The notes beneath the pieces are model-generated. The model was not told the DNA's origin. It did no database searches and was given only the letters and a program-made list of their open reading frames with translations. DNA of 64,000 bases, taken from NCBI GenBank assembly GCA_017483465.1, contig JAFUWN010000011.1, positions 1 through 64,000 on the forward strand, in the 5' to 3' direction. Positions 7,794 through 16,598 of this stretch are shown here, one piece after another (within the stretch, counting starts at the first letter, position 1; each line of letters opens with the position of its first letter). A program made the translations under genes and the position numbers. The DNA comes from Oscillospiraceae bacterium (lineage in GTDB: Bacteria > Bacillota > Clostridia > Oscillospirales > Ruminococcaceae).

Positions 7794-8964
7794 CCAGACG
7801 AGCCACACCGGAGTCAATTGCCGCCTGAGCAACTGCCTTTGCTACTGCAAGAGCAACGCTTCGGTCAAATGCGTCCGGCAGAATGAAATCAGGATGTAAT
7901 TTTTCATCCGGAACACAGCCGGCGATTGCCTTGGTTGCGGCGACTTTCATTTCCTGATTAATATCTTTCGCACGGACGGCAAGTGCTCCCTTGAATACCC
8001 CCGGAAATGCAACAACGTTATTGATCTGATTCGGGAAATCGCTCCGGCCTGTGCCGACAATATAGGCTCCGGCCTGTTTTGCCTCATCCGGCATGATCTC
8101 CGGAACAGGATTCGCCATAGCAAAGACAATCGGCTTTTCCTTCATACTCTGAATCATTTCGGCAGTCAGCAGTTTCGGCTTGGAAACGCCGATAAATACA
8201 TCTGCATTCTGTACAGCCTCGGCAAGCTTTCCGTGCTTCTGATTTTTATTCGTCAGAGCGGCGATCTCGTTATGAGCCGGATTTGCATATGTTTCATCAG
8301 AAGCCAGAATGCCGTTAATATCCACCATGACAATATTACCCACGCCGAGTGCAAGCAGATGTTTGGAAATGGCAATGCCTGCCGAACCTGCTCCGTTGAT
8401 GACAATTTCCAGATCAGAAATATTCTTTCCTGCGACTTTGCAGGCATTGACCAGAGCGGCGGCGACAACAATTGCCGTACCGTGCTGATCGTCATGGAAT
8501 ACCGGAATATCCAGTTTTTCTTTCAGTCTGGCTTCGATTTCAAAACATCTGGGAGCGGCAATATCCTCCAGATTGATACCCCCGAAACTCAGGCCGATAT
8601 TTGCGATTGTATTCACAATTTCGTCAGTATCTTTAGAATTGACACAGAGCGGAAATGCGTCCACATCAGCGAATTCTTTAAACAGAGCACACTTGCCTTC
8701 CATGACAGGCATTGCCGCCAGAGGGCCGATGTCTCCGAGACCGAGAACCGCTGTCCCGTCCGTGATGACAGCAACCAGATTATGTCTTCTTGTCAGTGTG
8801 TAGGACAAATCCGGATTTTTTTCAATTTCAAGGCACGGCTGAGCGACTCCGGGGGTATACGCATGAGAAAGCGAATCCCTGTCGTTGATTCTGGTACGGG
8901 AAACAATTTCAATTTTCCCACCCCATTCCTTGTGTTTTTCCAGTGATGACTGCATAATGTCCAT
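7774..8964 (-). CDS. NAD(P)-dependent malic enzyme (oxaloacetate-decarboxylating)
   Basis: A 396-aa cytosolic enzyme converting malate to pyruvate and CO2. It is the short bacterial form with no phosphotransacetylase tail. Seen motifs are SHAYTPGVAQPC, AVITDGTAVLGLGDIGPLA, VFHDDQHGTAIV (metal site) and the Rossmann loop VINGAGSAGIAI, followed by VGTGRSDFPNQINN. The ATG has an AGGAG site ten bases before it. It supplies pyruvate and reducing power and sits between the YdcF gene (overlapping downstream) and the dockerin CAP gene upstream. Confidence 0.95.
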   Translation of the reverse strand: MDIMQSSLEKHKEWGGKIEIVSRTRINDRDSLSHAYTPGVAQPCLEIEKNPDLSYTLTRRHNLVAVITDGTAVLGLGDIGPLAAMPVMEGKCALFKEFADVDAFPLCVNSKDTDEIVNTIANIGLSFGGINLEDIAAPRCFEIEARLKEKLDIPVFHDDQHGTAIVVAAALVNACKVAGKNISDLEIVINGAGSAGIAISKHLLALGVGNIVMVDINGILASDETYANPAHNEIAALTNKNQKHGKLAEAVQNADVFIGVSKPKLLTAEMIQSMKEKPIVFAMANPVPEIMPDEAKQAGAYIVGTGRSDFPNQINNVVAFPGVFKGALAVRAKDINQEMKVAATKAIAGCVPDEKLHPDFILPDAFDRSVALAVAKAVAQAAIDSGVARLDENPLA

Positions 8965-9018
8965 AGTTTGAACAGCTCCTATCCTTAGTATTTTTTATAT
9001 TTCAATTTTATCTGTATC

Positions 9019-9825
9019 TTACTGCCAGATAAAATCAGAAATCTGAATATTATTATCGCCTGCACCTTTTGCGGCAGAATACTCCAGAATTGCCGAAGCG
9101 TCAAAGGCGTCTACCTTTCCGTTCTGATCGACATCAGCGGCTTCCAGAAAGCCCGTAGGTACATTGATTTCAATACCGGCCGCACGGCTTGCCGCATATT
9201 TGAGAACCATTTTGGCATCGGCAGCATTTGTCTCATGCGAACCGTCTGGGTCTCCGAGCCAGCGTTCCGGAATATACTGACTGTCAACAACTGCCGCTTC
9301 TTTTCCTTTCATGGAACTGATCAGAAACATGCTCCAGTAATACGTAGTATCCGGTGCATGATAATATCCGATTCCCAGATGTGTATATGCCGGATTGATG
9401 ATATTATCTCTGTGGCCTTTGGAATTCATCCACTGATCTACCGTAGAAACCGGGTCGGTACGTCCGGCGGCGATATTCTCGGCAACACCGCTGTATTTGA
9501 TTCCCTCCTGCTTCAGAATAGAAAAGCAGAGAGAACCATCCGGACGGTAATGTCCGAATTCCTGGTTCAGTTCTTCGGCACGGATACAGGTGACTTCATT
9601 CAGCAGCGGAAATGTGGCAACTTCAGGAAGCCCCCTTTCAAACACACGTTCGTTATTTACAAGATTGACTGCAATATCACAGTATTCTTTGATCATTTTT
9701 TCTTCATCCGACATCAGGGCACTGTCATGCAGATTGACAGCCGAAGCCGCAGCAGCCGTATGCAGCATAGGGAAAACTGCCATACAGCAGGCAAGCAAAC
9801 CAGAAACGAGCCGCTTTTTTTTCAT
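9019..9825 (-). CDS. Secreted CAP (SCP/PR-1) domain protein with C-terminal dockerin
   Basis: 268 aa starting at the ATG at 9825, with a signal peptide (positive start, hydrophobic core, TAAAA cleavage region). The CAP domain carries LVNNERVFERGLPEV, AEELNQEFGHYRPDGS, GVAENIAAG and the MNSKGHRDNIINPAYTHLGIGYY signature. The tail has two dockerin-like calcium repeats (GDPDGSHETNAADAKMVLKY and ADVDQNGKVDAFDASAILEY), which would attach it to a cohesin scaffold on the cell surface. CAP proteins of bacteria are poorly understood and may be proteases or binders. The longer frame to 10056 is AT-rich non-coding sequence without a ribosome site. Confidence 0.9.
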   Translation of the reverse strand: MKKKRLVSGLLACCMAVFPMLHTAAAASAVNLHDSALMSDEEKMIKEYCDIAVNLVNNERVFERGLPEVATFPLLNEVTCIRAEELNQEFGHYRPDGSLCFSILKQEGIKYSGVAENIAAGRTDPVSTVDQWMNSKGHRDNIINPAYTHLGIGYYHAPDTTYYWSMFLISSMKGKEAAVVDSQYIPERWLGDPDGSHETNAADAKMVLKYAASRAAGIEINVPTGFLEAADVDQNGKVDAFDASAILEYSAAKGAGDNNIQISDFIWQ

Positions 9826-9868
9826 AGAAATACACCCTTTCTGTAATTTATAAATTTTATCTGTTTCT

Positions 9869-9897
9869 ATTGTAACATCCAAAATTACTAAAGTCAA
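9869..9897 (-). promoter_or_regulatory. Promoter of the CAP-dockerin gene
   Basis: Minus-strand TTGACT (9892-9897), 17-bp spacer, TACAAT (9869-9874), about 45 bases before the ATG. Confidence 0.75.
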
Positions 9898-10021
9898 TAT
9901 ATGATTTGAAAATTTTTTGTGAATTTTGACTCTGTTTGAAAAAAATTGAAAAAAGCCCTTTTCTTTTCTGAAAAAGTATGCTATAATAAAACTAATCAAA
10001 CTATCAAGGAGGCTCAGTTCT

Positions 10022-10291
10022 ATGCGAGCAGTTATTACAGTCATCGGACGGGACACCGTCGGTATTCTTCACAAAGTCAGCGGTATTTGTGCGGCACACA
10101 ATGCCAATATCATCGAAGTGACACAGAGTGTCATGCAGGATATGTTTGCCATGATCATGATGGCGGATATTTCTAATATCAATTCTGATTTCTCTGCCCT
10201 CTCTGACGAAATGGCCGAGATGGGAAAAGCAGAACATCTTGATATTCATTGTATGCATGAAGACATCTTCAATTCCATGCATGAAATATAA
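10022..10291 (+). CDS. ACT domain protein (UPF0237)
   Basis: An 89-aa single ACT domain: MRAVITVIGRDTVGIL, then HNANIIEVTQS-type segments typical of amino-acid-sensing ACT proteins. The ACT fold binds small ligands at dimer interfaces. The ATG follows AAGGAGG. It is 24 bases before a UPF0210 gene; this pair is conserved across Firmicutes and archaea, and the ACT protein is thought to regulate its partner. Confidence 0.92.
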   Translation: MRAVITVIGRDTVGILHKVSGICAAHNANIIEVTQSVMQDMFAMIMMADISNINSDFSALSDEMAEMGKAEHLDIHCMHEDIFNSMHEI

Positions 10292-10315
10292 TCCAGAATC
10301 TCACGAGGTGCAGTT

Positions 10316-11674
10316 ATGCTCAATACGTTTAATATTCTTGAAACCATCCGTATGATACAGGATCAGTGTCTGGACATCCGTACTATCACTATGGGAATTT
10401 CCCTGCTGGACTGTATTGATCCCGATATTGACAAAGCCTGTCAGAAAGTCTATGACAAAATTACATCCAAAGCCGAAAATCTGGTAAAAACCGGAGAACA
10501 GATCGAAAAAGAATACGGCATTCCGATCGTCAACAAGCGGATCTCTGTCACACCGATTGCCCTGCTGGCGGCAGCATGTCCGAAAGAAAATCCTGTGAAA
10601 TTCGCAAAAGCTCTCCAGAAAGCCGCCGATACCTGCGGTGTGAATTTTCTGGGCGGTTATTCTGCCTTAGTTCACAAGGGCTTCAGTGCAGGCGATCTGG
10701 AACTGATCAACTCCATTCCGGAAGCTCTTGCGGAAACTTCCAATGTCTGCTCATCCGTGAACATCGGCTCGACCAGAAGCGGAATCAATATGGACGCCGC
10801 CGCTCTGATGGGAAAAATTGTCCGTCAGACTGCCGAACTGACTGCTGACCGTCAGTGTATCGGTGCGGCAAAGCTTGTTGTGTTCTGCAATGCCGTAGAA
10901 GATAACCCCTTTATGGCCGGAGCTTTCCACGGAATCGGAGAACCGGACTGTGAAATTCATGTCGGTGTTTCAGGGCCGGGCGTTGTCCGTGCGGCGATTG
11001 CCAAATATCCTGACGCCAGCATTGATGAAATTGCCGATGTCATCAAGAAGACGGCATTCAAGATCACCAGAATGGGACAGCTTGTCGGCTCGAGGGCTTC
11101 TGCCATGCTGAACGTACCGTTCGGAATTGTAGATTTATCTTTAGCACCGACTCCGGCCGTAGGCGACAGCGTTGCCCATATTTTAGAGGGTATGGGTCTG
11201 GAATGCTGCGGTACACACGGTACGACAGCGGCTCTTGCTCTGCTGAATGACGCTGTAAAAAAAGGCGGTGTGATGGCCTCTTCCAATGTCGGCGGCCTGT
11301 CGGGTGCGTTCATCCCTGTTTCCGAAGACGCCGGCATGATTGACGCAGCAGTCAACGGTACACTCTGCATTGAAAAGCTGGAAGCCATGACAGCCGTCTG
11401 CTCGGTTGGTCTGGATATGATTGTTGTACCGGGAGAGATTCCGGCCGATACGATCTCGGCAATCATTGCCGACGAAGCCGCCATCGGCATGGTCAATAAC
11501 AAAACTACTGCCGTCCGTCTGATTCCTGCCATCGGCAAAAAAGAAGGCGACATGCTGGAGTTCGGCGGTCTGCTGGGTTCGGGGCCGGTTATGCCTGTCA
11601 ATCAGAAATCTGCCTCGAAATTCATTTCCAGAGGCGGCCGTATTCCTGCTCCCATGCACAGTATCAAGAACTGA
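10316..11674 (+). CDS. UPF0210 / PFL-like (DUF711) family protein
   Basis: A 452-aa protein of the UPF0210 family, related in fold to pyruvate formate-lyase but lacking a confirmed activity. Conserved stretches include [26 protein letters not shown] and [24 protein letters not shown] at the C-terminus. No signal peptide. The ATG has CGAGGTG eight bases before it. Its constant partner is the ACT protein immediately upstream. Confidence 0.93.
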   Translation: MLNTFNILETIRMIQDQCLDIRTITMGISLLDCIDPDIDKACQKVYDKITSKAENLVKTGEQIEKEYGIPIVNKRISVTPIALLAAACPKENPVKFAKALQKAADTCGVNFLGGYSALVHKGFSAGDLELINSIPEALAETSNVCSSVNIGSTRSGINMDAAALMGKIVRQTAELTADRQCIGAAKLVVFCNAVEDNPFMAGAFHGIGEPDCEIHVGVSGPGVVRAAIAKYPDASIDEIADVIKKTAFKITRMGQLVGSRASAMLNVPFGIVDLSLAPTPAVGDSVAHILEGMGLECCGTHGTTAALALLNDAVKKGGVMASSNVGGLSGAFIPVSEDAGMIDAAVNGTLCIEKLEAMTAVCSVGLDMIVVPGEIPADTISAIIADEAAIGMVNNKTTAVRLIPAIGKKEGDMLEFGGLLGSGPVMPVNQKSASKFISRGGRIPAPMHSIKN

Positions 11675-11732
11675 TTTCATTGTTTCCGGATTTTTGCTCA
11701 AAAAAAAATCATATCAGAAAGGAAGATAAATT

Positions 11733-14276
11733 TTGAACTGCAAAGCAAAGAGTATTCTGCTGGCCTGTCTGCTGACTCTGCCGGTGCTGACGGCTCTGCC
11801 TGCCTCGGCAGAAGATCTCCTCTCCCCTGCCGAACGGGATTTTCTGCTGACTTCTCCGGTAGGTGTCTCGCAGATCTACAAACCGGACGGGACTTACCCG
11901 TCTTCTTATGATCTGCGTACAGCAGACTGCTCTACTTCCGTAAAAAATCAGGGGCAGACAGAAACCTGCTGGGCACATGCGGCACTTGCCTCGGCAGAAT
12001 CCAATATGCTGAAAACAGGCCTTGCAGATACGGTTATAAAAAACAATGCCCTGACCGGTGAACTTGATCTGTCAGAAGCTCATCTGGTCTGGTTCGGACA
12101 CTGCGGAAGCTCCGGAACCGCCGGCTATATGAAACAAGGCACTGTGATTGAGGCGGCTTCGGCTCTGGCCGGCGGCATTGGCCCTGCACTGGAACAGAAT
12201 ATGCCTGCTGTCACACAGAAAGCAAGTCTTGACGAAGCAGACCGTTATCAGTCTGCTGCTCATTTACAGAATCTGGAAATCTTTTTTGACCCGTCTTCTT
12301 CTCAGGATATTAACAGCATGAAAGACTGCTTGCAGAAAAACGGTGCCTTGTTCATGACCATCTACAGTGAAGACGGAAATGCGAATTATTATAACAAAGC
12401 CAATGCTTCTTATTATTATCCGTCTGACGGGCAGTTCACGGTGAATCATGCCATTACCGTAATCGGCTGGGATGATGATTATCCGGCTTCTTCGTTTCCC
12501 TCTGCACCGCCTGCCGGCGGAGCATGGCTCTGTAAGAACAGTTACGGGGAAAGCTGGGGCGACGGCGGTTATTTCTGGCTTTCTTACTATTCGGCAACGA
12601 GTTATGCGGCCTCGTTCCAGATGGAAGCGGTTACCCGTACCGATTCGATTTACGAGTCTGTCACTTCGATAGAAAATTCGGTCGGAAAGAACAACACCGG
12701 AACTGCCGTGGCCAATTTATATACTGTTCCGGAAGACGAAACCCTGACGGAAGTTTCTTTCTGGTCAACCTGTCTCAATGCCAATTATACCGTTTCGGTT
12801 TATAAAAATATTGACAGGCAGGCCGGCTCTCCTGTTGCCGGAACGCTGGTTTCCACGCAGGATTTTTCGGCCGTCAATGCCGGTTATTATACGCTCAGTC
12901 TGCCGGAACCGGTACAGATTGAAAAAGATTCGACATTCTCTGTTGTAGTCACTTCCGACGCCGCCGGGCAGAAATGCTTTTATTATGACTTTGCTCCGGA
13001 AGAAGCCGATTATTCTTATCATACTTCTTATAACAGCAAAACTTCTTCCTTCGGCACATGGCAGATTCCTACCTATAACGGCAGTCTTGTGTGTTTTTAT
13101 ATCAAAGCATTCGGCAGCAACGGCCTGATCATCAATCAGGAAACTTTCCCGGACAAGATGATACAGGGCTACGCTCAAAAAGAAGATACTGACGGGAATC
13201 AGGTGCTTTCTGATTTCGAGATTCAGAAAGCCGTCACACTGTACTGGTCACCGGAAAAGAAAAATTACAAAACGGCCTATTCTCTGGCAGGCATGGAACA
13301 TTTTTCCAATTTGCAGAATATCATCATTGAAAATGCTCCGGTTCTGGCTCTTGACCTGACTCCCTATGAGAATCTGGATAATTTTTCCTGTTCCGGGTGC
13401 GGAATCTATACCGATACGCTTTCGGCAGAATTTCTGGATTCTCTTGATCTGGATATTTCTAAAATCCTGACGATCGAGGGGGCTGAAATTCAAGATCAGC
13501 AGATTATCCCGACAGATACAGTAATTACTTATCTTTATGACTGCGGCCGGAATTATACTGCCGAATTCACCATCACAGCCGGAGCACTGCTTCAGGAGAC
13601 CGCCGTAAACGAAACCAATTTCCCTGATACATCCATGCTGCTCTATGCTCAGAAAGTCGATAAAGACGGAAACGGTTTTCTCTCGGCTTCTGAAATCGAA
13701 AACGCAAAGACTTTCTCATGGAAGCTGGAAAAGAAAAACTATACCATTCCGCATACGCTCAAGGGCATTGAATATTTCACAAACCTGCAAAAAATCACAA
13801 TTGAAAATGCCGCTCTGGTTGCGATTGATCTGGAGCACAACACGGCTCTGACCAATTTCACATGTTCCGGGTGCGGCTTATATCTGAAAGAACTCAGTAC
13901 AGATTCTGTCAACGCTCTGGAAATTGATACTTCCAAAATCCTGACGATCGAGGGGGCTTCCGTTCAGGACGGAAACATCATTCCGGAAGATACAGTGATT
14001 ACTTATCTTTATGACTGCGGCCGGAATTATACTGCCGAATTCACCATCACCGGAGAAACGCTGGTTTCTGACCCTGTGCTTTCTGCCGGAGATCTTAATC
14101 ATGACAATCTGGTGAATATTCTGGATGTGATTACGCTCAACCGTGCCGTACTCGGAAAAGAAACCCTGACGGCTTCCCAGATCAAGGCGATTGATTTCAA
14201 TCAGAATCAAAAGCCGGATTCTGAAGAATCGCTTCAGTTATTAAAATACATCACCGGTCTGATCAAAGAATTATAA
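11733..14276 (+). CDS. Secreted C1 (papain-like) peptidase with duplicated repeat domain and dockerin
   Basis: 847 aa. The TTG start is supported by GGAAG upstream and by the signal peptide it produces (ends near ASA-ED). The papain-type domain (about 58-300) has the oxyanion Gln73, nucleophile Cys79 (QGQTETCWAHAA), His239 (NHAITVIGWDDD) and Asn269 (CKNSYGESWGDGGYF). A beta-sandwich-like stretch follows (300-465). Two copies of a roughly 150-residue unit (467-616 and 627-774) each join an EF-hand-like piece to a leucine-rich piece and end with DTVITYLYDCGRNYTAEF. The C-terminus (785-847) is a dockerin (GDLNHDNLVNILDVITLNR). Likely a surface protease delivered to a cohesin scaffold. Confidence 0.93.
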   Translation: MNCKAKSILLACLLTLPVLTALPASAEDLLSPAERDFLLTSPVGVSQIYKPDGTYPSSYDLRTADCSTSVKNQGQTETCWAHAALASAESNMLKTGLADTVIKNNALTGELDLSEAHLVWFGHCGSSGTAGYMKQGTVIEAASALAGGIGPALEQNMPAVTQKASLDEADRYQSAAHLQNLEIFFDPSSSQDINSMKDCLQKNGALFMTIYSEDGNANYYNKANASYYYPSDGQFTVNHAITVIGWDDDYPASSFPSAPPAGGAWLCKNSYGESWGDGGYFWLSYYSATSYAASFQMEAVTRTDSIYESVTSIENSVGKNNTGTAVANLYTVPEDETLTEVSFWSTCLNANYTVSVYKNIDRQAGSPVAGTLVSTQDFSAVNAGYYTLSLPEPVQIEKDSTFSVVVTSDAAGQKCFYYDFAPEEADYSYHTSYNSKTSSFGTWQIPTYNGSLVCFYIKAFGSNGLIINQETFPDKMIQGYAQKEDTDGNQVLSDFEIQKAVTLYWSPEKKNYKTAYSLAGMEHFSNLQNIIIENAPVLALDLTPYENLDNFSCSGCGIYTDTLSAEFLDSLDLDISKILTIEGAEIQDQQIIPTDTVITYLYDCGRNYTAEFTITAGALLQETAVNETNFPDTSMLLYAQKVDKDGNGFLSASEIENAKTFSWKLEKKNYTIPHTLKGIEYFTNLQKITIENAALVAIDLEHNTALTNFTCSGCGLYLKELSTDSVNALEIDTSKILTIEGASVQDGNIIPEDTVITYLYDCGRNYTAEFTITGETLVSDPVLSAGDLNHDNLVNILDVITLNRAVLGKETLTASQIKAIDFNQNQKPDSEESLQLLKYITGLIKEL
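13515..14050 (+). repeat. Intragenic duplication in the C1 peptidase gene
   Basis: The 62 bases at 13515-13576 and 13989-14050 match at all but one position, with a 474-bp (158-codon) period, while the rest of the two units has diverged. This looks like a partly homogenised internal duplication. Confidence 0.85.
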
Positions 14277-14283
14277 TCAAAAA

Positions 14284-14317
14284 AAAATCCTGCCGTCATG
14301 ACAGGATTTTTATTTTT
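14284..14317. terminator. Bidirectional terminator between C1 peptidase and tatD
   Basis: AAATCCTG (14285-14292) pairs with CAGGATTTT (14302-14310); A-run before and T-run after. It serves both convergent genes. Confidence 0.85.
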
Positions 14318-15091
14318 TCAGGCAATGCCGAAAAATTTTCTTGTATTTTCCCTGGCATGGCTGATCAGTTCTTCTTCGGGAATCTGCATATATTCAGCCA
14401 GTGTCTGTGCGACATACCGGATATTTACCGGGAAATTAATCCGGCCGATTCCGGGGACATTTCTGGGAATCAGATACGGAGCGTCCGTTTCGAGCATAAC
14501 TCTGTCGGGCGGCAGAATTGATACGGCTTCCCGGAGTGCTCCGGCTCGTCTTTCGTCACAAATCCATCCGGTAATGCCGATAAAAAAGCCCATATTCAGA
14601 TAAGTTTCCAGCGTTGCCCTGTCGCCTGTAAAGCAGTGAACGACTGCTTTTTTGCAGATTTCCCTGTGATGTCTGAAAATATTCACAAAGTCTTCAGAAG
14701 CGTCTCTTTCATGCAGGAACAAAGGTTTTTCCATGCGTTCAGCGAGTTCGATATGCTTTTCCAGACAGCGGATCTGATTTTCTCTTGCGGAAAACATCCG
14801 GTCGAAATCCAGCCCGCATTCTCCGACAGCGACAATTTTATAATTCTCAGCAAGGATTTCTTCCATCCGGTCGAAATCTTCTTTTTTTGCCTCATCCGCA
14901 TTATGCGGATGAATGCCGGCTGTTCCCCAGGCTTCGTGATTCTGGACGAAATAATGAATCTTTTCATTTTCACGCATATCCGACCCGGTCAGAATACAGG
15001 CGACTCCGGCTGAAAGAGAATCGTTCAGTACTTTTTCCGGCCTTGAGAACTGCCGGCAGAACAGATTGACACCAATATCGTAATATTTCAT
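14318..15091 (-). CDS. tatD: TatD family metal-dependent hydrolase / DNase
   Basis: A 257-aa TIM-barrel hydrolase. The N-terminus YYDIGVNLFCRQF matches TatD proper, which has DIGVNL where other members have DxHxHL. AVGECGLDFDRM, LFLHERDA, VVHCFTG and MLETDAPYL are the remaining metal-site motifs. Members act as 3'-5' exonucleases on DNA and RNA in repair or quality control. GAGAG precedes the ATG. It has its own promoter with the -10 inside a palindrome, overlapping the end of hflX. Confidence 0.93.
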   Translation of the reverse strand: MKYYDIGVNLFCRQFSRPEKVLNDSLSAGVACILTGSDMRENEKIHYFVQNHEAWGTAGIHPHNADEAKKEDFDRMEEILAENYKIVAVGECGLDFDRMFSARENQIRCLEKHIELAERMEKPLFLHERDASEDFVNIFRHHREICKKAVVHCFTGDRATLETYLNMGFFIGITGWICDERRAGALREAVSILPPDRVMLETDAPYLIPRNVPGIGRINFPVNIRYVAQTLAEYMQIPEEELISHARENTRKFFGIA

Positions 15092-15118
15092 AGTTTGCTC
15101 TCTTTTCTGGTTTTTTAT

Positions 15119-15159
15119 TTATGCTATTATATTATAGCATAATTTTACGGTTTTGTCAA
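15119..15159 (-). promoter_or_regulatory. Promoter of tatD with palindrome over the -10
   Basis: TTGACA (15154-15159), 17 bp, TATAAT (15131-15136). TTATGCTAT (15119-15127) and ATAGCATAA (15134-15142) form a perfect 9-bp inverted repeat over the -10. Confidence 0.75.
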
Positions 15160-16395
15160 ATATTTTTCAGCTGTTTTCTGATATTTGATATCTATCATAG
15201 CGTCAATCAGCGTACCTTCGGAAGTATATTCTTCTGAAAACAGTTTGCCGTCTTCACGGATTTTCTGTAAAAAACCGCCGTCCGTGTAGGGAATGCAGAG
15301 CTTCATCCTCCTGGCTGTCTGCGGAAGATGATGGATGATCGCCGTAAGCAGTTCCGGAATGCCGTTTCCGTGACGGGCACTCATCCAGACGGTATCGAAA
15401 TCGCTTTTCTGCGTGAGTTCCGGAACGAGATCGGCCTTGTTTAAAATTTTAATCTGCGGAATTTCTTCACAGCCGAGTTCTGTCAGCAGCTGCTGTGTCA
15501 TCTGCATTCTGTCCTGCAAATCCGGTTCGGAGACATCCAGCACATGCAGAATCAGGTCAGCCTGTGCCGATTCTTCGAGTGTTGACCGGAAGGCTTCTAC
15601 CAGATGATGAGGCAGACGGCGGATAAAGCCGACCGTATCAGATAAAATAACAGTTCTACCGTCAGGGAGTTCCAGACCACGGGCGGTGACATCCAGAGTA
15701 GCGAAAAGCTTGTCTTCTTCGAGAACCCCTGCGTTGGTGAGCAGATTGAACAGAGTGGATTTTCCGGCATTGGTATAGCCGACAACAGCGACTGTCAATA
15801 TCCCGTCTTTTCTGCGTTTCTGCGTGAGGAATTTTCTGTGCTTTTCCATGTCTCTGAGTTCTTTTTCAAGAGAAGCGATTCTGCTCCGGATATGTCTTTT
15901 ATCCGTTTCGAGTTTGGTTTCTCCGGGGCCTCTGGTACCGATACCGCCGCCGAGCCGGGATAAGGCTTTCCCCATGCCTGTGAGTCTTGTCAGCCTGTAT
16001 TTGTACTGAGCAAGGCTGACCTGAATTTTTCCTTCGGAAGTTCTTGCACGTCCGGCAAAAATATCCAGAATCAGCATAGTCCTGTCGATGACTTTACAGT
16101 CTGTCAGATCAGAAATATTTCTCATCTGCATACCGGTCAGTTCGGTATCAAAAATCAGGAGATCGGCTTGTAAATCCTGAACGGCCTGAGCGATTTCTTC
16201 CAGTTTTCCCGTACCGATACAGGTAGCGGCTTCGGGGGCAGGTCTTGCCTGAATACAGGTCAGAACGACTTCACAGCCGGCAGTAGCGGCGAGTTCTTCG
16301 AGTTCCTTCATAGAAAATTCTGCGTGATATTCCCCGGTATCAAGGCCGATTAGAATTGCTTTTGGTTTTTGAATTTCTGTCTGAATTTCATGCAT
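15145..16395 (-). CDS. hflX: Ribosome-associated GTPase HflX
   Basis: A 416-aa GTPase that splits stalled or heat-damaged ribosomes. The N-terminal HflX domain has TCIQARPAPEAATCIGTGKLEE and RTMLILDIFAGRA; the linker has GGGIGTRGPGETKLETD; the G domain has G1 GYTNAGKST, G3 DTVGF and G4 NKAD. Length is normal. Its ATG lies inside the last codons of a 59-aa ORF upstream (8-base overlap), so the two are probably co-translated, in a run rnz - small ORF - hflX. Confidence 0.96.
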   Translation of the reverse strand: MHEIQTEIQKPKAILIGLDTGEYHAEFSMKELEELAATAGCEVVLTCIQARPAPEAATCIGTGKLEEIAQAVQDLQADLLIFDTELTGMQMRNISDLTDCKVIDRTMLILDIFAGRARTSEGKIQVSLAQYKYRLTRLTGMGKALSRLGGGIGTRGPGETKLETDKRHIRSRIASLEKELRDMEKHRKFLTQKRRKDGILTVAVVGYTNAGKSTLFNLLTNAGVLEEDKLFATLDVTARGLELPDGRTVILSDTVGFIRRLPHHLVEAFRSTLEESAQADLILHVLDVSEPDLQDRMQMTQQLLTELGCEEIPQIKILNKADLVPELTQKSDFDTVWMSARHGNGIPELLTAIIHHLPQTARRMKLCIPYTDGGFLQKIREDGKLFSEEYTSEGTLIDAMIDIKYQKTAEKYLTKP

Positions 16396-16567
16396 AGAAA
16401 TCTTCTTCTCTCTTTCTGTGTTTGGGATTCCGGCGATAGAGTTTATGGGGTTCTTCGATCTGCGTAGCCGGACTGAGAGTTCCCCAGCCGGAACGTTTTT
16501 TTCTGTCGATTTCTTTCCGGGCTTTTTTGCTTAATTTCTGATAAGATACAAATTTCTGTGTTTTCAT
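16388..16567 (-). CDS. Small basic protein, 59 aa
   Basis: Too short for many gene finders. The minus-strand ATG at 16567 follows AAGGGGGC, and the frame ends in a TGA overlapping the hflX start. The product is very basic (begins MKTQKFVSYQKLSKKARKE; many Lys and Arg; ends KREEDFYA) with an aromatic GWGTLSP centre and no membrane segment. I do not recognise a named family; similar short basic proteins occur in Clostridia. The setting between a tRNA-processing nuclease and a ribosome-rescue GTPase suggests RNA or ribosome binding, which is inference only. Confidence 0.7.
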   Translation of the reverse strand: MKTQKFVSYQKLSKKARKEIDRKKRSGWGTLSPATQIEEPHKLYRRNPKHRKREEDFYA

Positions 16568-16598
16568 TCAAAGCAGCCCCCTTAAAAATATAAAAAAA

